From CAVRUH01 sp963822595 (GTDB taxonomy: Bacteria > Chlamydiota > Chlamydiia > Chlamydiales > Waddliaceae): a DNA stretch of 64,000 nucleotides. The DNA lies in NCBI GenBank assembly GCA_963822595.1, contig CAWGIG010000003.1:186001-250000 (forward strand), in the 5' to 3' direction. The translations under genes and the position numbers were made by a program. Every line of letters starts with the position of its first letter. Within the stretch, counting starts at the first letter, position 1. Below, piece by piece: positions 1 through 7,522 of the stretch. The notes beneath the pieces were generated by a model. It worked only from the letters and a program-made list of their open reading frames with translations, did no database searches and was not told where the DNA came from.

Positions 1-7
1 TAACAGG

Positions 8-700
8 ATGACTTTTTCAGGTCACTATAGTTATTTTGGAACTCATGTCGAATGGCATGAATATTGCCATAATCGAATTGACTTCATTAAAGGAATACCC
101 TATTTGGCCAATCCTTATTCTTTTCCCGAAGGACTTCAACTTTTAGGCCAGTCATCCGAGCCACAACTTCAGTTAATCCTTAAAGAAGGTCGAACCAAAT
201 ATAAAACAAACTTCAACCTCCATTTCATCAGAAGAACTGCTAATGCTTTAGAAGGCTTTGGGTTTGGCTGTCGCGATAATTCTGTGACAACTTATGATAG
301 ATTATTGAATGAGCTTAACCTTTTAAAAGGTTTTATCGGATATTTTAGGGAAGTTAATGCACCTATTTTTGCCATCCTCGACGAATTTCAAGCGGATATG
401 AATAAAGTTCCATGCTTCAAATTCAATAAATCTCGTAAAAATCTTTCCGCTGTAAATCGTGATCAGCTTCTACGTGATTTAGGAATGGGTTTTCCTGACC
501 TATCCAGTCGTGAGCATGAAGTGTTACAATACTGTGCAAGCGGCTTTCCTGCACCTTATATTGCGGAACAAATGGGCTTAAGTATAAGAACTGTCGAATC
601 CTATATCCTAATAATAAAAAGCAAACTGCAATGCAAGTCAAAAGTAGAACTCATCCAAAAAGCTAAAGATCTTTCTTCATTGACGAGTTTTAAATTATAG
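8..700 (+). CDS. LuxR-family transcriptional regulator (5' end may lie outside window)
   Basis: Residues about 163-222 form a LuxR/GerE-type DNA-binding helix-turn-helix: DLSSREHEVLQ, then YIAEQMGLSIRTVESY and KSKLQCKSKVELI. The roughly 160-residue N-terminal part has no motif I recognise; in this family it would be a sensory or ligand domain. The frame stays open to the window edge (codons 2-7 are sense) and there is no ribosome site before the ATG at 8, so the true start may be upstream. The next gene is convergent and overlaps the 3' end by 6 nt. DNA binding is well supported; the signal and targets are unknown. Confidence 0.8.
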   Translation: MTFSGHYSYFGTHVEWHEYCHNRIDFIKGIPYLANPYSFPEGLQLLGQSSEPQLQLILKEGRTKYKTNFNLHFIRRTANALEGFGFGCRDNSVTTYDRLLNELNLLKGFIGYFREVNAPIFAILDEFQADMNKVPCFKFNKSRKNLSAVNRDQLLRDLGMGFPDLSSREHEVLQYCASGFPAPYIAEQMGLSIRTVESYILIIKSKLQCKSKVELIQKAKDLSSLTSFKL

Positions 701-1120
701 GTGTTTGAGATCCGCGTTCTTTTTATGATATTCCTCGAGTTTTTTTTCCAAGGATTCGGGAACTTCTACCCGACGCAATCTGCACAATTTAAAGGCTGTT
801 ATAGCACCTTCTTCGATAACTTTAAAATCTCTATGGATAATATCTCTATCTTTTTTTAGATCTTCGTATGACAAAACATTACTTTTAATTTTTTTATTTA
901 TTGCATCCATTTGTTCGAGAAGTTGGTCCATTTTTTCCTGTGTAAAATGATCCGTAGAGTTGAGTTGATTCACAGGCTTATGGATTCCCTTTAATTGGAT
1001 TAACTCATCAATGAAAAGGGCCAATTCCCCATGGAGTTCTTTAAGTTTTTCCTGCGTTTTTTTTAAATGAGTTTCATGATTGCTGACTTGTACTTTTTCC
1101 TCATTTTTTGCTTTATTCAT
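695..1120 (-). CDS. Hypothetical coiled-coil protein, 141 aa
   Basis: This is a highly charged, Lys/Glu-rich helical protein with two stretches that look like coiled coil (about residues 5-40 and 60-95) and a third charged helix at the C-terminus. It has no signal peptide or membrane segment. An AGGGAG ribosome site 6 nt before the ATG supports the start at 1120. It ends 6 nt inside the convergent LuxR-type gene. I do not recognise the family; a cytosolic structural or secreted chaperone-like protein is possible but unsupported. Confidence 0.65.
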   Translation of the reverse strand: MNKAKNEEKVQVSNHETHLKKTQEKLKELHGELALFIDELIQLKGIHKPVNQLNSTDHFTQEKMDQLLEQMDAINKKIKSNVLSYEDLKKDRDIIHRDFKVIEEGAITAFKLCRLRRVEVPESLEKKLEEYHKKNADLKHL

Positions 1121-1159
1121 ATGGCTACTCCCTAAGTTATTGAACCTAATTCTAAGAGA

Positions 1160-1183
1160 ACGCTATGGCAATTGCCATAGCGT
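1160..1183 (-). terminator. Perfect 24-nt palindrome downstream of the 1194-1772 gene
   Basis: ACGCTATGGCAA and its exact reverse complement abut with no spacer, giving a 12-bp stem. It lies just past the stop of the minus-strand gene ending at 1194 and before the start of the 695-1120 gene. It probably terminates or stabilises the 3' end of the former, although the following T-run is weak. Confidence 0.55.
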
Positions 1184-1193
1184 CCAACTGTTT

Positions 1194-1772
1194 TTATTTT
1201 TCTTGAGCTACAGGCAGTTGACACATAATATGTACGTTGTCATCTTTTACTGCTTTGTAGTCTTTGGGTGCATCAAAGTGAGAGTCTTGAATGATGCGAA
1301 TATTGCTTACTTTGCTGATATCAATATTTTTGTTTTTATCCGAGCTGAATTTCCCTGTAAAATAGCCTTTGTCCTCATTGTCTTTTGCTTTGGTTTCATC
1401 AAATTTATCGTCACCGAATTTTACGGTAACTTCTTTGACTAATTTTTCGCTGACTACTTTACCGCGAAGGACCGGCTTTCCATCTCTAGTCATTCCAAAA
1501 GCATAAGGCTCAATAACGATCGTTTTAATAATCATTTTCTTTTCTTTGGCATTGACAACTTCAGTGCCGTGAACGGTGAATTCAACTTGTTTTTGTGCAG
1601 AAATCGCGCTGCAAAATGGATTTTGCAATTCGCCACTGTTGCTGGATAAATATTCAGGTTCTGATGCACCGAATTGCATGTTAAAAGGACCCAAATTGAA
1701 TCCAAAACCATCAGCATAGGCTGAGCCTGCTAATAGCATAGATGCTACGACGAGAGTTTTAATAATATTCAT
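1194..1772 (-). CDS. Hypothetical secreted protein, 192 aa
   Basis: The N-terminus is a clear Sec signal peptide (MNIIKTLVVASMLLAGSAYA, cleavage after AYA), so the mature protein should be periplasmic or exported. The mature part is Lys/Asp-rich and predicted beta-rich, with only two cysteines (near residue 54 and near the C-terminus) that could pair. I do not recognise the family. A good ribosome site (GGAGATCGAG) precedes the ATG. The DUF3309-type gene lies 19 nt upstream on the same strand, so the two may be co-transcribed. Confidence 0.65.
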   Translation of the reverse strand: MNIIKTLVVASMLLAGSAYADGFGFNLGPFNMQFGASEPEYLSSNSGELQNPFCSAISAQKQVEFTVHGTEVVNAKEKKMIIKTIVIEPYAFGMTRDGKPVLRGKVVSEKLVKEVTVKFGDDKFDETKAKDNEDKGYFTGKFSSDKNKNIDISKVSNIRIIQDSHFDAPKDYKAVKDDNVHIMCQLPVAQEK

Positions 1773-1791
1773 AACTCGATCTCCTATATTT

Positions 1792-1947
1792 TTAAATTCT
1801 TCCTAACAGTAACAATATTAGAACAATAATCAAAATTGTTCCTATAAGCCCAGTAGGACCATATCCCCAGCCCATGCTATATGGCCATGTGGGGACCGCT
1901 CCAATGAGCAATAAAATTAATATAACCAAAAGTACTGTACCTAACAT
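1792..1947 (-). CDS. DUF3309-type 51-aa membrane protein
   Basis: This tiny gene has an excellent ribosome site (GAGGAGG, 6 nt from the ATG). Its product is two hydrophobic helices around a central turn, beginning MLGTVLLVILILLLIGAVPT and continuing with WPYSMGWGYGPTG. This layout (helix, Pro-Trp-x-Tyr-Ser-x-Gly-Trp-Gly turn, helix) is what I know of the DUF3309 family, inner-membrane proteins of unknown function often found among stress genes. It is probably in an operon with the secreted protein that follows. Confidence 0.8.
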   Translation of the reverse strand: MLGTVLLVILILLLIGAVPTWPYSMGWGYGPTGLIGTILIIVLILLLLGRI

Positions 1948-2232
1948 ACGATTTCCTCCTCTTTCTTTTGTCTCTGCTTAATTTCATTGTACGAAGCATT
2001 AGACACTTATGTCAATTAAATTCTTTAAATAAAGATATCAATATTTTATAAAGTGTTTATAATAAGACGATTATGGAAAATTAATTGTTGAAGAGGCTAG
2101 GGGTTAATAAAAAAATATTTTACAAAATATATGCAATTGGAGTAATAAGAAAATAAGAGCAGTTATCTTGTCTTAAGATTTCGCTCACCATTTAGAATCT
2201 AAGAAAAATTTTAAACCCTCTAAGGAGTAAAC

Positions 2233-3114
2233 ATGTTCAACAAAAATATTCACCTAAGCTATTTTGCATTAGCTTTTGCCTTAAGCGCCGTATCAGTTGT
2301 ATCAGCAGATAGCTACAGTAACTATAATAACAACAGCAACTATAATCGCAATTCTAATAACCAGGAATTAGCTATTTCTGATCAAGAATTGTCGAAGAAA
2401 ATTCATGACAAAATTGGTTCAGGTACTTTCTCAAGAGGTTATGAGAACGTGAATGTTCAAGTAAATGATGGAAACGTTACGTTACAAGGCTCTGTACAAA
2501 CTCAGGCTGATAAAGATAAAGTTGAGAAAGAAGTGCGTAATACCGAAGGTGTTATGAGTTTAGTAAGCAGACTTACAGTTCAGGATCGCAATTCAAGAGA
2601 TAACAAATCGTCAGAATTCGCTCAGGATTCGTATAACACAGCTGCAGACGATCAATTGAATAAGAAGATTCGAGACAATGTTAGCAAAGGTTGGTTATGG
2701 GATAGCTATAAAGACGTTACTCTAAACACATCAAATGGTGTGGTGACTTTAGAAGGTACTGTGAATAGTCCAAGTGATCAACAAAAACTGATGACAGAGA
2801 TCCAAAAAATCGAGGGTGTTAAGCAAGTTAAAAGTAACCTGCAAATTAAAAACGCCAAAGCAGAAAGAGATTTCACTCAAGATACATATGCCACTGCTGC
2901 AGATGAGCAATTAAATAAAACAATCAGAGATGAAACAAGCAGAGGTTGGTTGTGGAATAGCTATAAAAATGTTGCTTTGAATACTACTAACGGTGCCGTC
3001 ACATTGGAAGGTTCTGTTGATAGTGTAAACGATCAAAAGAAACTCATGACTGAGATTCAAAAAATTGACGGTGTAAAATCCGTAAAAAGCAATTTAAAAA
3101 TTAACAACTACTAA
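2233..3114 (+). CDS. Periplasmic protein with three BON domains (OsmY-like)
   Basis: A signal peptide (residues 1-25, ending VVSADS) is followed by an Asn/Tyr/Ser-rich linker (about 26-44). Three BON domains follow at about 47-115, 137-205 and 223-291, each with the pattern D..L...I...l....y..V.l.v.nG.VtL.G.V....d...v...v....GV..V...L. Domains 2 and 3 are near-copies (both contain RGWLW-type or KGWLW cores), so one arose by internal duplication. OsmY-type BON proteins act in the periplasm or outer envelope under osmotic or envelope stress. A CTAAGGAG ribosome site supports the start, and a strong hairpin follows. Confidence 0.88.
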   Translation: MFNKNIHLSYFALAFALSAVSVVSADSYSNYNNNSNYNRNSNNQELAISDQELSKKIHDKIGSGTFSRGYENVNVQVNDGNVTLQGSVQTQADKDKVEKEVRNTEGVMSLVSRLTVQDRNSRDNKSSEFAQDSYNTAADDQLNKKIRDNVSKGWLWDSYKDVTLNTSNGVVTLEGTVNSPSDQQKLMTEIQKIEGVKQVKSNLQIKNAKAERDFTQDTYATAADEQLNKTIRDETSRGWLWNSYKNVALNTTNGAVTLEGSVDSVNDQKKLMTEIQKIDGVKSVKSNLKINNY

Positions 3115-3122
3115 GAATATTT

Positions 3123-3170
3123 AAGCTTTTTCCGGGATCTTTTTAAAAGAGTCTGGAAAAAGCTTTTTTT
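3123..3170 (+). terminator. Rho-independent terminator after the BON gene
   Basis: AAGCTTTTTCC (3123-3133) pairs exactly with GGAAAAAGCTT (3155-3165), followed by a T-run to 3170. It sits 9 nt past the BON stop codon. Confidence 0.85.
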
Positions 3171-3185
3171 ACAAGGAGAAGTATT

Positions 3186-3266
3186 ATGGGAAGAGCACTC
3201 ATTTTGTGGATTTTAGGAGTCCCTATTGGACTCATTATTGTTTTGAAAATTTTTGGAATTATCTAG
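3186..3266 (+). CDS. 26-aa single-helix membrane protein
   Basis: The reading frame starts at an ATG 7 nt after an AAGGAG ribosome site and encodes MGRALILWILGVPIGLIIVL plus six more residues, a single hydrophobic helix. It lies between two hairpins, as expected for a separate short transcript or a read-through product of the BON gene. Similar 25-30 residue helices with a central GVP motif accompany stress-type small membrane proteins in other bacteria. Length makes certainty impossible, but the ribosome site and uninterrupted hydrophobic pattern favour a real gene. Confidence 0.6.
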   Translation: MGRALILWILGVPIGLIIVLKIFGII

Positions 3267-3275
3267 GTTCTAAAA

Positions 3276-3293
3276 AGCGCGCAAAGGCGCGCT
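3276..3293 (+). terminator. GC-rich hairpin after the 26-aa gene
   Basis: AGCGCGC (3276-3282) and GCGCGCT (3287-3293) form a 7-bp stem with a 4-nt loop, then a pyrimidine-rich stretch ending in a T-run at about 3300-3305. Confidence 0.7.
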
Positions 3294-3454
3294 CTTCTAG
3301 TTTTTCTCTCAGACAGCTAGGACTATCGATTTTTCTTGCCCTGAATTAAAATTTATAATAGCATGAGATTAGAGGACCGGATCGTCTAGGGGTCATACCT
3401 TATTCTAGTTCCGATCTTCTGAAAAGTTCCTGAATTCCTAACAAGGAAGTATTT

Positions 3455-3859
3455 ATGTCTAATTTCATTTCTAAAATAAAATTTAGCATATTTGTAGCGG
3501 CAATGGCTGTTACACCTTATATTAGCGCTAACGCACCCAGTGCAGGGGCTGATCAAAATAATCTAATAGCTGAAAAAGGCGGCGGTGGCGGTGGTGGTGG
3601 CGCCGGTGGAGGAGAACATGGCGGCGGCGGTGCTGGCGGCGGTCAACATGGCGGCGGCGGCCAAGGTGGCTTCGGGGGCGGCGGTGAACGTGGCTTCAGA
3701 GGCGGAGATGAACGTGGCTTCCGAGGTGATAGAGGAGATCGTTGGAATGATAATGGGGGATGGGGTGGAGCAGAATACAACTTCTATTATGATGACGGCG
3801 ATCAAGATGGTTACTATAATTCTAACTACTACGATGATCAGTATGATACTGATTATTAA
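3455..3859 (+). CDS. Secreted glycine-rich, Tyr/Asp-tailed protein
   Basis: A signal peptide (about 1-26, ending ISANA) leads into a glycine-rich zone (about 42-100) made of GGGGxGGG blocks with His, Arg and Asp punctuation, then an acidic, aromatic tail (about 105-134) rich in Asp, Tyr and Asn. The composition resembles low-complexity cell-surface or cell-wall proteins rather than an enzyme. An AAGGAAG ribosome site precedes the ATG, and a hairpin follows the stop. Reading frames on the opposite strand here are only by-products of the skewed composition. Confidence 0.7.
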   Translation: MSNFISKIKFSIFVAAMAVTPYISANAPSAGADQNNLIAEKGGGGGGGGAGGGEHGGGGAGGGQHGGGGQGGFGGGGERGFRGGDERGFRGDRGDRWNDNGGWGGAEYNFYYDDGDQDGYYNSNYYDDQYDTDY

Positions 3860-3876
3860 AATATGAGGCTCAAAGA

Positions 3877-3905
3877 CGATGCCTTCCCATCTGGGAATGG
3901 CATCG
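3877..3905 (+). terminator. Terminator hairpin after the Gly-rich gene
   Basis: CGATGCC (3877-3883) pairs with GGCATCG (3899-3905) and TTCCCA with TGGGAA inside it, with one bulged base. A pyrimidine stretch follows. Confidence 0.75.
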
Positions 3906-3924
3906 CATTCTTATTCTTCACTTC

Positions 3925-4089
3925 TAGTACATTATAAAGTTATTATTGACCATTTGTGGCGCGCCAAATCCCCGGGGTTGAACGATCGTAAGTCACCTTG
4001 TATTGATTAATACTAGGTGACTTACGATCGTTCAACCGCGGGGATTTCGCGCAGCCACAAATGGTCAATAATAACTTTATAGTGTACTA
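3925..4089. repeat. 165-nt near-perfect inverted repeat between convergent genes
   Basis: The left arm (3925-3998) and right arm (4015-4089) are almost exact reverse complements, with a small inner stem GTATT/AATAC. Mismatches are few, for example around 3960-3975 against 4040-4055. The right arm contains the last codons and stop of the minus-strand gene ending at 4077. Its position between convergent genes suits a bidirectional terminator, but a 70-bp stem is far longer than termination needs. Confidence 0.85.
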
Positions 4090-4295
4090 GACGGAATCAT
4101 TTCGTGAGTAGTTGGGGTGGTCTCTTCATTTGTGGGAACATGGACAGCGAAATACCCGTAAAGAAAAATAATCAAAAGTATAATCACAACCAAAAAAAAG
4201 AAAAATTTAGCAATATGTTGGATTGCATTTGCTATCCCAAAACCAAAAATTCCTGCAAGAATTGCGATGATAAATAAAACTAATACAATATCCAT
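4077..4295 (-). CDS. DUF1328-like small membrane protein, 72 aa
   Basis: Two hydrophobic helices (about 3-24 and 29-52) surround a short polar turn, with LAGIFGFG followed by AKFFFFLVV. This matches the DUF1328/YtjA type of small inner-membrane protein, whose function is unknown and which is common among stress-induced genes. The C-terminal tail (about 53-72, Thr/Pro/Glu-rich) is longer than usual. Its last codons are encoded inside the giant hairpin, so that tail may be an accidental extension caused by the repeat. A GAGGG ribosome site precedes the ATG. Confidence 0.7.
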   Translation of the reverse strand: MDIVLVLFIIAILAGIFGFGIANAIQHIAKFFFFLVVIILLIIFLYGYFAVHVPTNEETTPTTHEMIPSSTL

Positions 4296-4321
4296 GATTT
4301 ACCCTCTTGTTTTTTCATATA

Positions 4322-5848
4322 TCAAACTCTTCGCATTAAAGAGAAATAAAATGATAATGCCTTTACCATCCAAGGTTTAAACTGATCTTTCCGATATTGA
4401 TTGGCGATTCGTTTAATAGCTTCGGCATGTGTGGGATAGGGAAAGATGACGGATGAGAGTTCAGAGAGCCCTACGCCACAGGTTATAGCCATTGAGAGCT
4501 GACCAATTAAATCGCCGGCATGTTGGCAGACAACGGTTGCCCCAATAATCTTATCGGTACCTTCTTTAACGGTAATTTTAAAAAATCCCAGATCTTCACC
4601 TTCTGTAATGGCACGGTCGATATCACTAAGGGGAACAGTATATGTCTTCAAAGAAATATGTTTTGCAATTGCTTCAGGCACATACATACCGACATGCGCA
4701 ATTTCGGGATCTGTATAAGTACACCAGGGAATAATTAGGTCGCTTAGTTTTCGTCGTCCGAAGAAAAAGGCATTTCGAATGGCTATTTCCGCTGTAGCTT
4801 CAGCCACGTGAGTAAATTGGTAGGGGACAGCGGCATCACCTATTGCAAGTATATGTTTATTAGTAGTATAGAGATAATCATCTATCAATATTCCTTTTTC
4901 TTTATCATATTTTACCCCAGCTTTTTCAAGATTCAATCCTTCGGTAACAGGGATGCGGCCGGTGGCAACAATGATTTCATCTACTCGGATTTCACTATTC
5001 ATTCCGATATAACTTAAATTTAATATTTTTTCTTGATTTTCAACTCTAACGCTCTCAATTTTTGTATTCAGTCGCACTTCAAGTCCATCTTGCTCAAATG
5101 AGCTTGCTAGAATTTGCGCAGCATCTCGTTCTTCTCGTGGAAGAAACTTGGGTTCATGCTGAATAATGGTGACAGATGATCCAAGACGGGCGAAGGCTTG
5201 GGCCGCTTCACAGCCTAAGGGACCTCCGCCTACTATCGCCAGACGTTTTGGGAGAGAAGTCATGTTAAATACATTTTCATTGGTCAAATATCCGGCTTGT
5301 TCTAATCCTTCAATATGGGGTCGCTTTGCTTTGGCACCCGTAGCAATAATGCATTTTTTAAATTTAAGCGAATCTGAACCCACTAAAACAGTATCAGAGT
5401 TTTCGAATGTTGCCGACCCTAAAAAAACATGCACTCCCTTAGCCTTGAGTTCGGATACCGCATCGTGGATACTCACACGCGCTCTTATTCTGCGCATGCG
5501 ATCCATGACTTCTTTAAAATTCTTGGCGACATTACCCGGGCAATTTTCTGCAAACTCATCTGCCTTTTTCATTCCGGCAACCATCCTTGAAGAGCTTATG
5601 ATGGATTTTGAAGGAATACATCCGGTGACTAAACAATCTCCGCCTGTGAGATTTTGTTCAATCAAGGCCACTGTCGCACCAAGTTTTGCCATAGCTGAAG
5701 CGGCAACCAATCCTCCCGTGCCTGCTCCAATCACCACAAGATCGTAACATTTTGCGGGCGTAGGATTTTTCCAATCCTTAGGATGGGTATTTTGAACGAG
5801 TCTCTCATCGCTCTGATCGACAGGGAACTTGGAAATATATTGACTCAT
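4322..5848 (-). CDS. FAD-dependent pyridine nucleotide-disulfide oxidoreductase
   Basis: This is a class I flavin disulfide reductase. The FAD-binding motif is VVIGAGTGGLVAAS, the redox-active pair is in GGDCLVTGCIPSKS, the NAD(P)-binding motif is AIVGGGPLGCEAA, and the second FAD motif is ILAIGDAA. The C-terminal interface contains HAEAIKR, where the His is the usual catalytic base. It resembles mercuric-reductase-like and lipoamide-dehydrogenase-like enzymes but lacks a heavy-metal domain and a C-terminal Cys pair, so the substrate is uncertain. I place the start at 5848: GAAGGAGG is 9 nt upstream, and the ATG overlaps the preceding stop as ATGA, indicating translational coupling. A start at 5857 would abut the ribosome site. 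Confidence 0.88.
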   Translation of the reverse strand: MSQYISKFPVDQSDERLVQNTHPKDWKNPTPAKCYDLVVIGAGTGGLVAASAMAKLGATVALIEQNLTGGDCLVTGCIPSKSIISSSRMVAGMKKADEFAENCPGNVAKNFKEVMDRMRRIRARVSIHDAVSELKAKGVHVFLGSATFENSDTVLVGSDSLKFKKCIIATGAKAKRPHIEGLEQAGYLTNENVFNMTSLPKRLAIVGGGPLGCEAAQAFARLGSSVTIIQHEPKFLPREERDAAQILASSFEQDGLEVRLNTKIESVRVENQEKILNLSYIGMNSEIRVDEIIVATGRIPVTEGLNLEKAGVKYDKEKGILIDDYLYTTNKHILAIGDAAVPYQFTHVAEATAEIAIRNAFFFGRRKLSDLIIPWCTYTDPEIAHVGMYVPEAIAKHISLKTYTVPLSDIDRAITEGEDLGFFKITVKEGTDKIIGATVVCQHAGDLIGQLSMAITCGVGLSELSSVIFPYPTHAEAIKRIANQYRKDQFKPWMVKALSFYFSLMRRV

Positions 5849-7110
5849 TTTAACCATCCTCCTTCAAATCCGCACCGTTTTAACCCTATAAGGACATAAG
5901 AACATCGTTTGAACAAGTTCCAAATGAGTTCGTCTTTATGATTAGCTAGCATCAACACTACCGGCCCTTGTTCGATACCAAAAAGATAATTAGATATCCA
6001 AACCTCTCCGGTAGGGGAAAGAAAGGTCGGATTGACTGAGCGTAGCATTCCATCCTCTTTTTGTACCTCAGGGTAATTTTTAATGATATGATCTAGCGAT
6101 TTCAATACAACATCCTCGGAAAAAGGCATACAAGAAGCGACTGCCCAAGGGGCAATCGTGCCATCATCGGGTCCGAAGGGAACGCTTCTAACCGAATATC
6201 CAAAAAAATGTCGTTTAACACCTTCGATTGTACGCTCTTGAAATCCTGGGCCTTCAAGCGCTGTTAACCCCCAAAAATACTGACCATATCCCTTAAAACT
6301 TTCGGGATTTAACTTGCAATATTGTTGCTGGATATAGATCGCTTGACGCGTATTTTCAAAATAATCCATTTCCTTTCTTCTTGAAAACTCATCACGTATA
6401 CCTCGAAAGTCAATCCAAATGTGTGAGAACAGATGGATGAACAAAACACCGGAATATAGAAAATCATGCCCGTAAATATTTTCCCATTGGTACGTTGAAC
6501 GCCATACACAAAAGCTTGAATAAGGCAACGGGTAGGTTGGCGATCCTAAACCGAGTATATACAAAATAAGAGCTTCGTTGTAGCCCTCCCAGCCATAATG
6601 TAGAAATCCAATCTCCGGTTTCCACCCCTGAGTCACTGCAGGACCTGATCCCATCGCCCAATACCAATTCACGCGACGATAAATCCGGTCTGCTAAAGAA
6701 CGGATTTCCCGTTCCTCTTCTGTTTCTTGATCAAAAAAAACTTGAGCAGAAAGAATTCCGGCGATTAATAGAGCAGTATCCACTACGGAAAGTTCGCATT
6801 GTCCCGCTCGTTTTCCTTCGGTTCGTGTGAGGAAATGATAAAAAAAACCCATGTAGCCTGTCGCATTTTCTTTATCGCTTTGTTCCGCTTGCCAAAGAAA
6901 GCGAAGCGGAAGTAGAGTGCGTTCGATAGCTTCTTTCCGGGAAAGCTCTCCTATTCCAACCATGACAACATAGGCAGCAAGTCCAAAACCTGTTGCCGCA
7001 ATACTGATATTTGAGTTAGGTGCGTCACTGTCAAAAATCAATCCAGTAGTGGAATCGACATTTTTGAGAAAATACCGGCATGCTGCTTTTTCCAGAGTCT
7101 TATGTATCAT
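5845..7110 (-). CDS. Putative glucoamylase-family protein, 421 aa
   Basis: The protein resembles the bacterial 'putative glucoamylase' domain family (alpha/alpha-toroid glycosidase-like fold). Recognisable stretches are the N-terminal DSTTGLIFDSD, the GFLHYGWEGYNEAL region, and the C-terminal FGPDDGTIAPWAVASCMPF and SNYLFGIEQGPVVLM. The order and spacing suit a complete single domain. There is no signal peptide, so it would act in the cytoplasm unless exported otherwise. It overlaps the upstream decayed permease gene by 11 nt and the downstream oxidoreductase by 4 nt, so the three form one operon. The substrate cannot be told from sequence. Confidence 0.82.
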   Translation of the reverse strand: MIHKTLEKAACRYFLKNVDSTTGLIFDSDAPNSNISIAATGFGLAAYVVMVGIGELSRKEAIERTLLPLRFLWQAEQSDKENATGYMGFFYHFLTRTEGKRAGQCELSVVDTALLIAGILSAQVFFDQETEEEREIRSLADRIYRRVNWYWAMGSGPAVTQGWKPEIGFLHYGWEGYNEALILYILGLGSPTYPLPYSSFCVWRSTYQWENIYGHDFLYSGVLFIHLFSHIWIDFRGIRDEFSRRKEMDYFENTRQAIYIQQQYCKLNPESFKGYGQYFWGLTALEGPGFQERTIEGVKRHFFGYSVRSVPFGPDDGTIAPWAVASCMPFSEDVVLKSLDHIIKNYPEVQKEDGMLRSVNPTFLSPTGEVWISNYLFGIEQGPVVLMLANHKDELIWNLFKRCSYVLIGLKRCGFEGGWLK

Positions 7111-7417
7111 GCAAATACCAGGGGGAATGAATGACTATAATGTCGGAGTCCTGATCCATTAAAAGTAATGCACGCAAGCCTTCAGCATGCACGTTATGAA
7201 GCAAATACTCATACCAATAGGGTTTAGCGTGGCCTCGATGATAGAATCCCATCCCACCTAGAGGTAATAGAATGGAGAGGGCTGCTTCCGGGCCATACCC
7301 AGTGGAAGATAACGCATCTAATCCGAGCAGAGGGACGCCCATGACGGCGCTAAGCTTTTCTTTTATTGCCGCCCCAGAGGCGAGTATGCGTCCAAATAGG
7401 TTGTTTAATATAGACAT
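7100..7417 (-). pseudogene. Internally deleted APC-family permease remnant (105 aa)
   Basis: Residues about 1-55 match the cytosolic start and first helix of an APC-superfamily permease (GVPLLGLDALSSTGYGPEAA). Residues about 66-105 match the far C-terminus of the same kind of protein (WYEYLLHNVHAEGLRALLLM, ending SPWYL). The hundreds of residues with the remaining transmembrane helices are missing, and the two ends are joined in frame. The product cannot be a transporter. The frame may survive because translation of the overlapping glucoamylase-like gene (11-nt overlap) is coupled to it. Confidence 0.75.
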
Positions 7418-7522
7418 ATTTATAGCTATACCATAGGTAGATTAAAATAAAATATACTAATTTGTGTGTTTTAAAATTCTTTCTATGTTAAATGGTTAAG
7501 TATATGGATATAGAGGAAAACT

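Noticed and set aside
3563..3866. Two extra frames (both strands) across the glycine-rich gene
   Set aside because: They are by-products of the GGC/GGT-rich repeats; neither has a ribosome site, and the signal-peptide frame explains the region.
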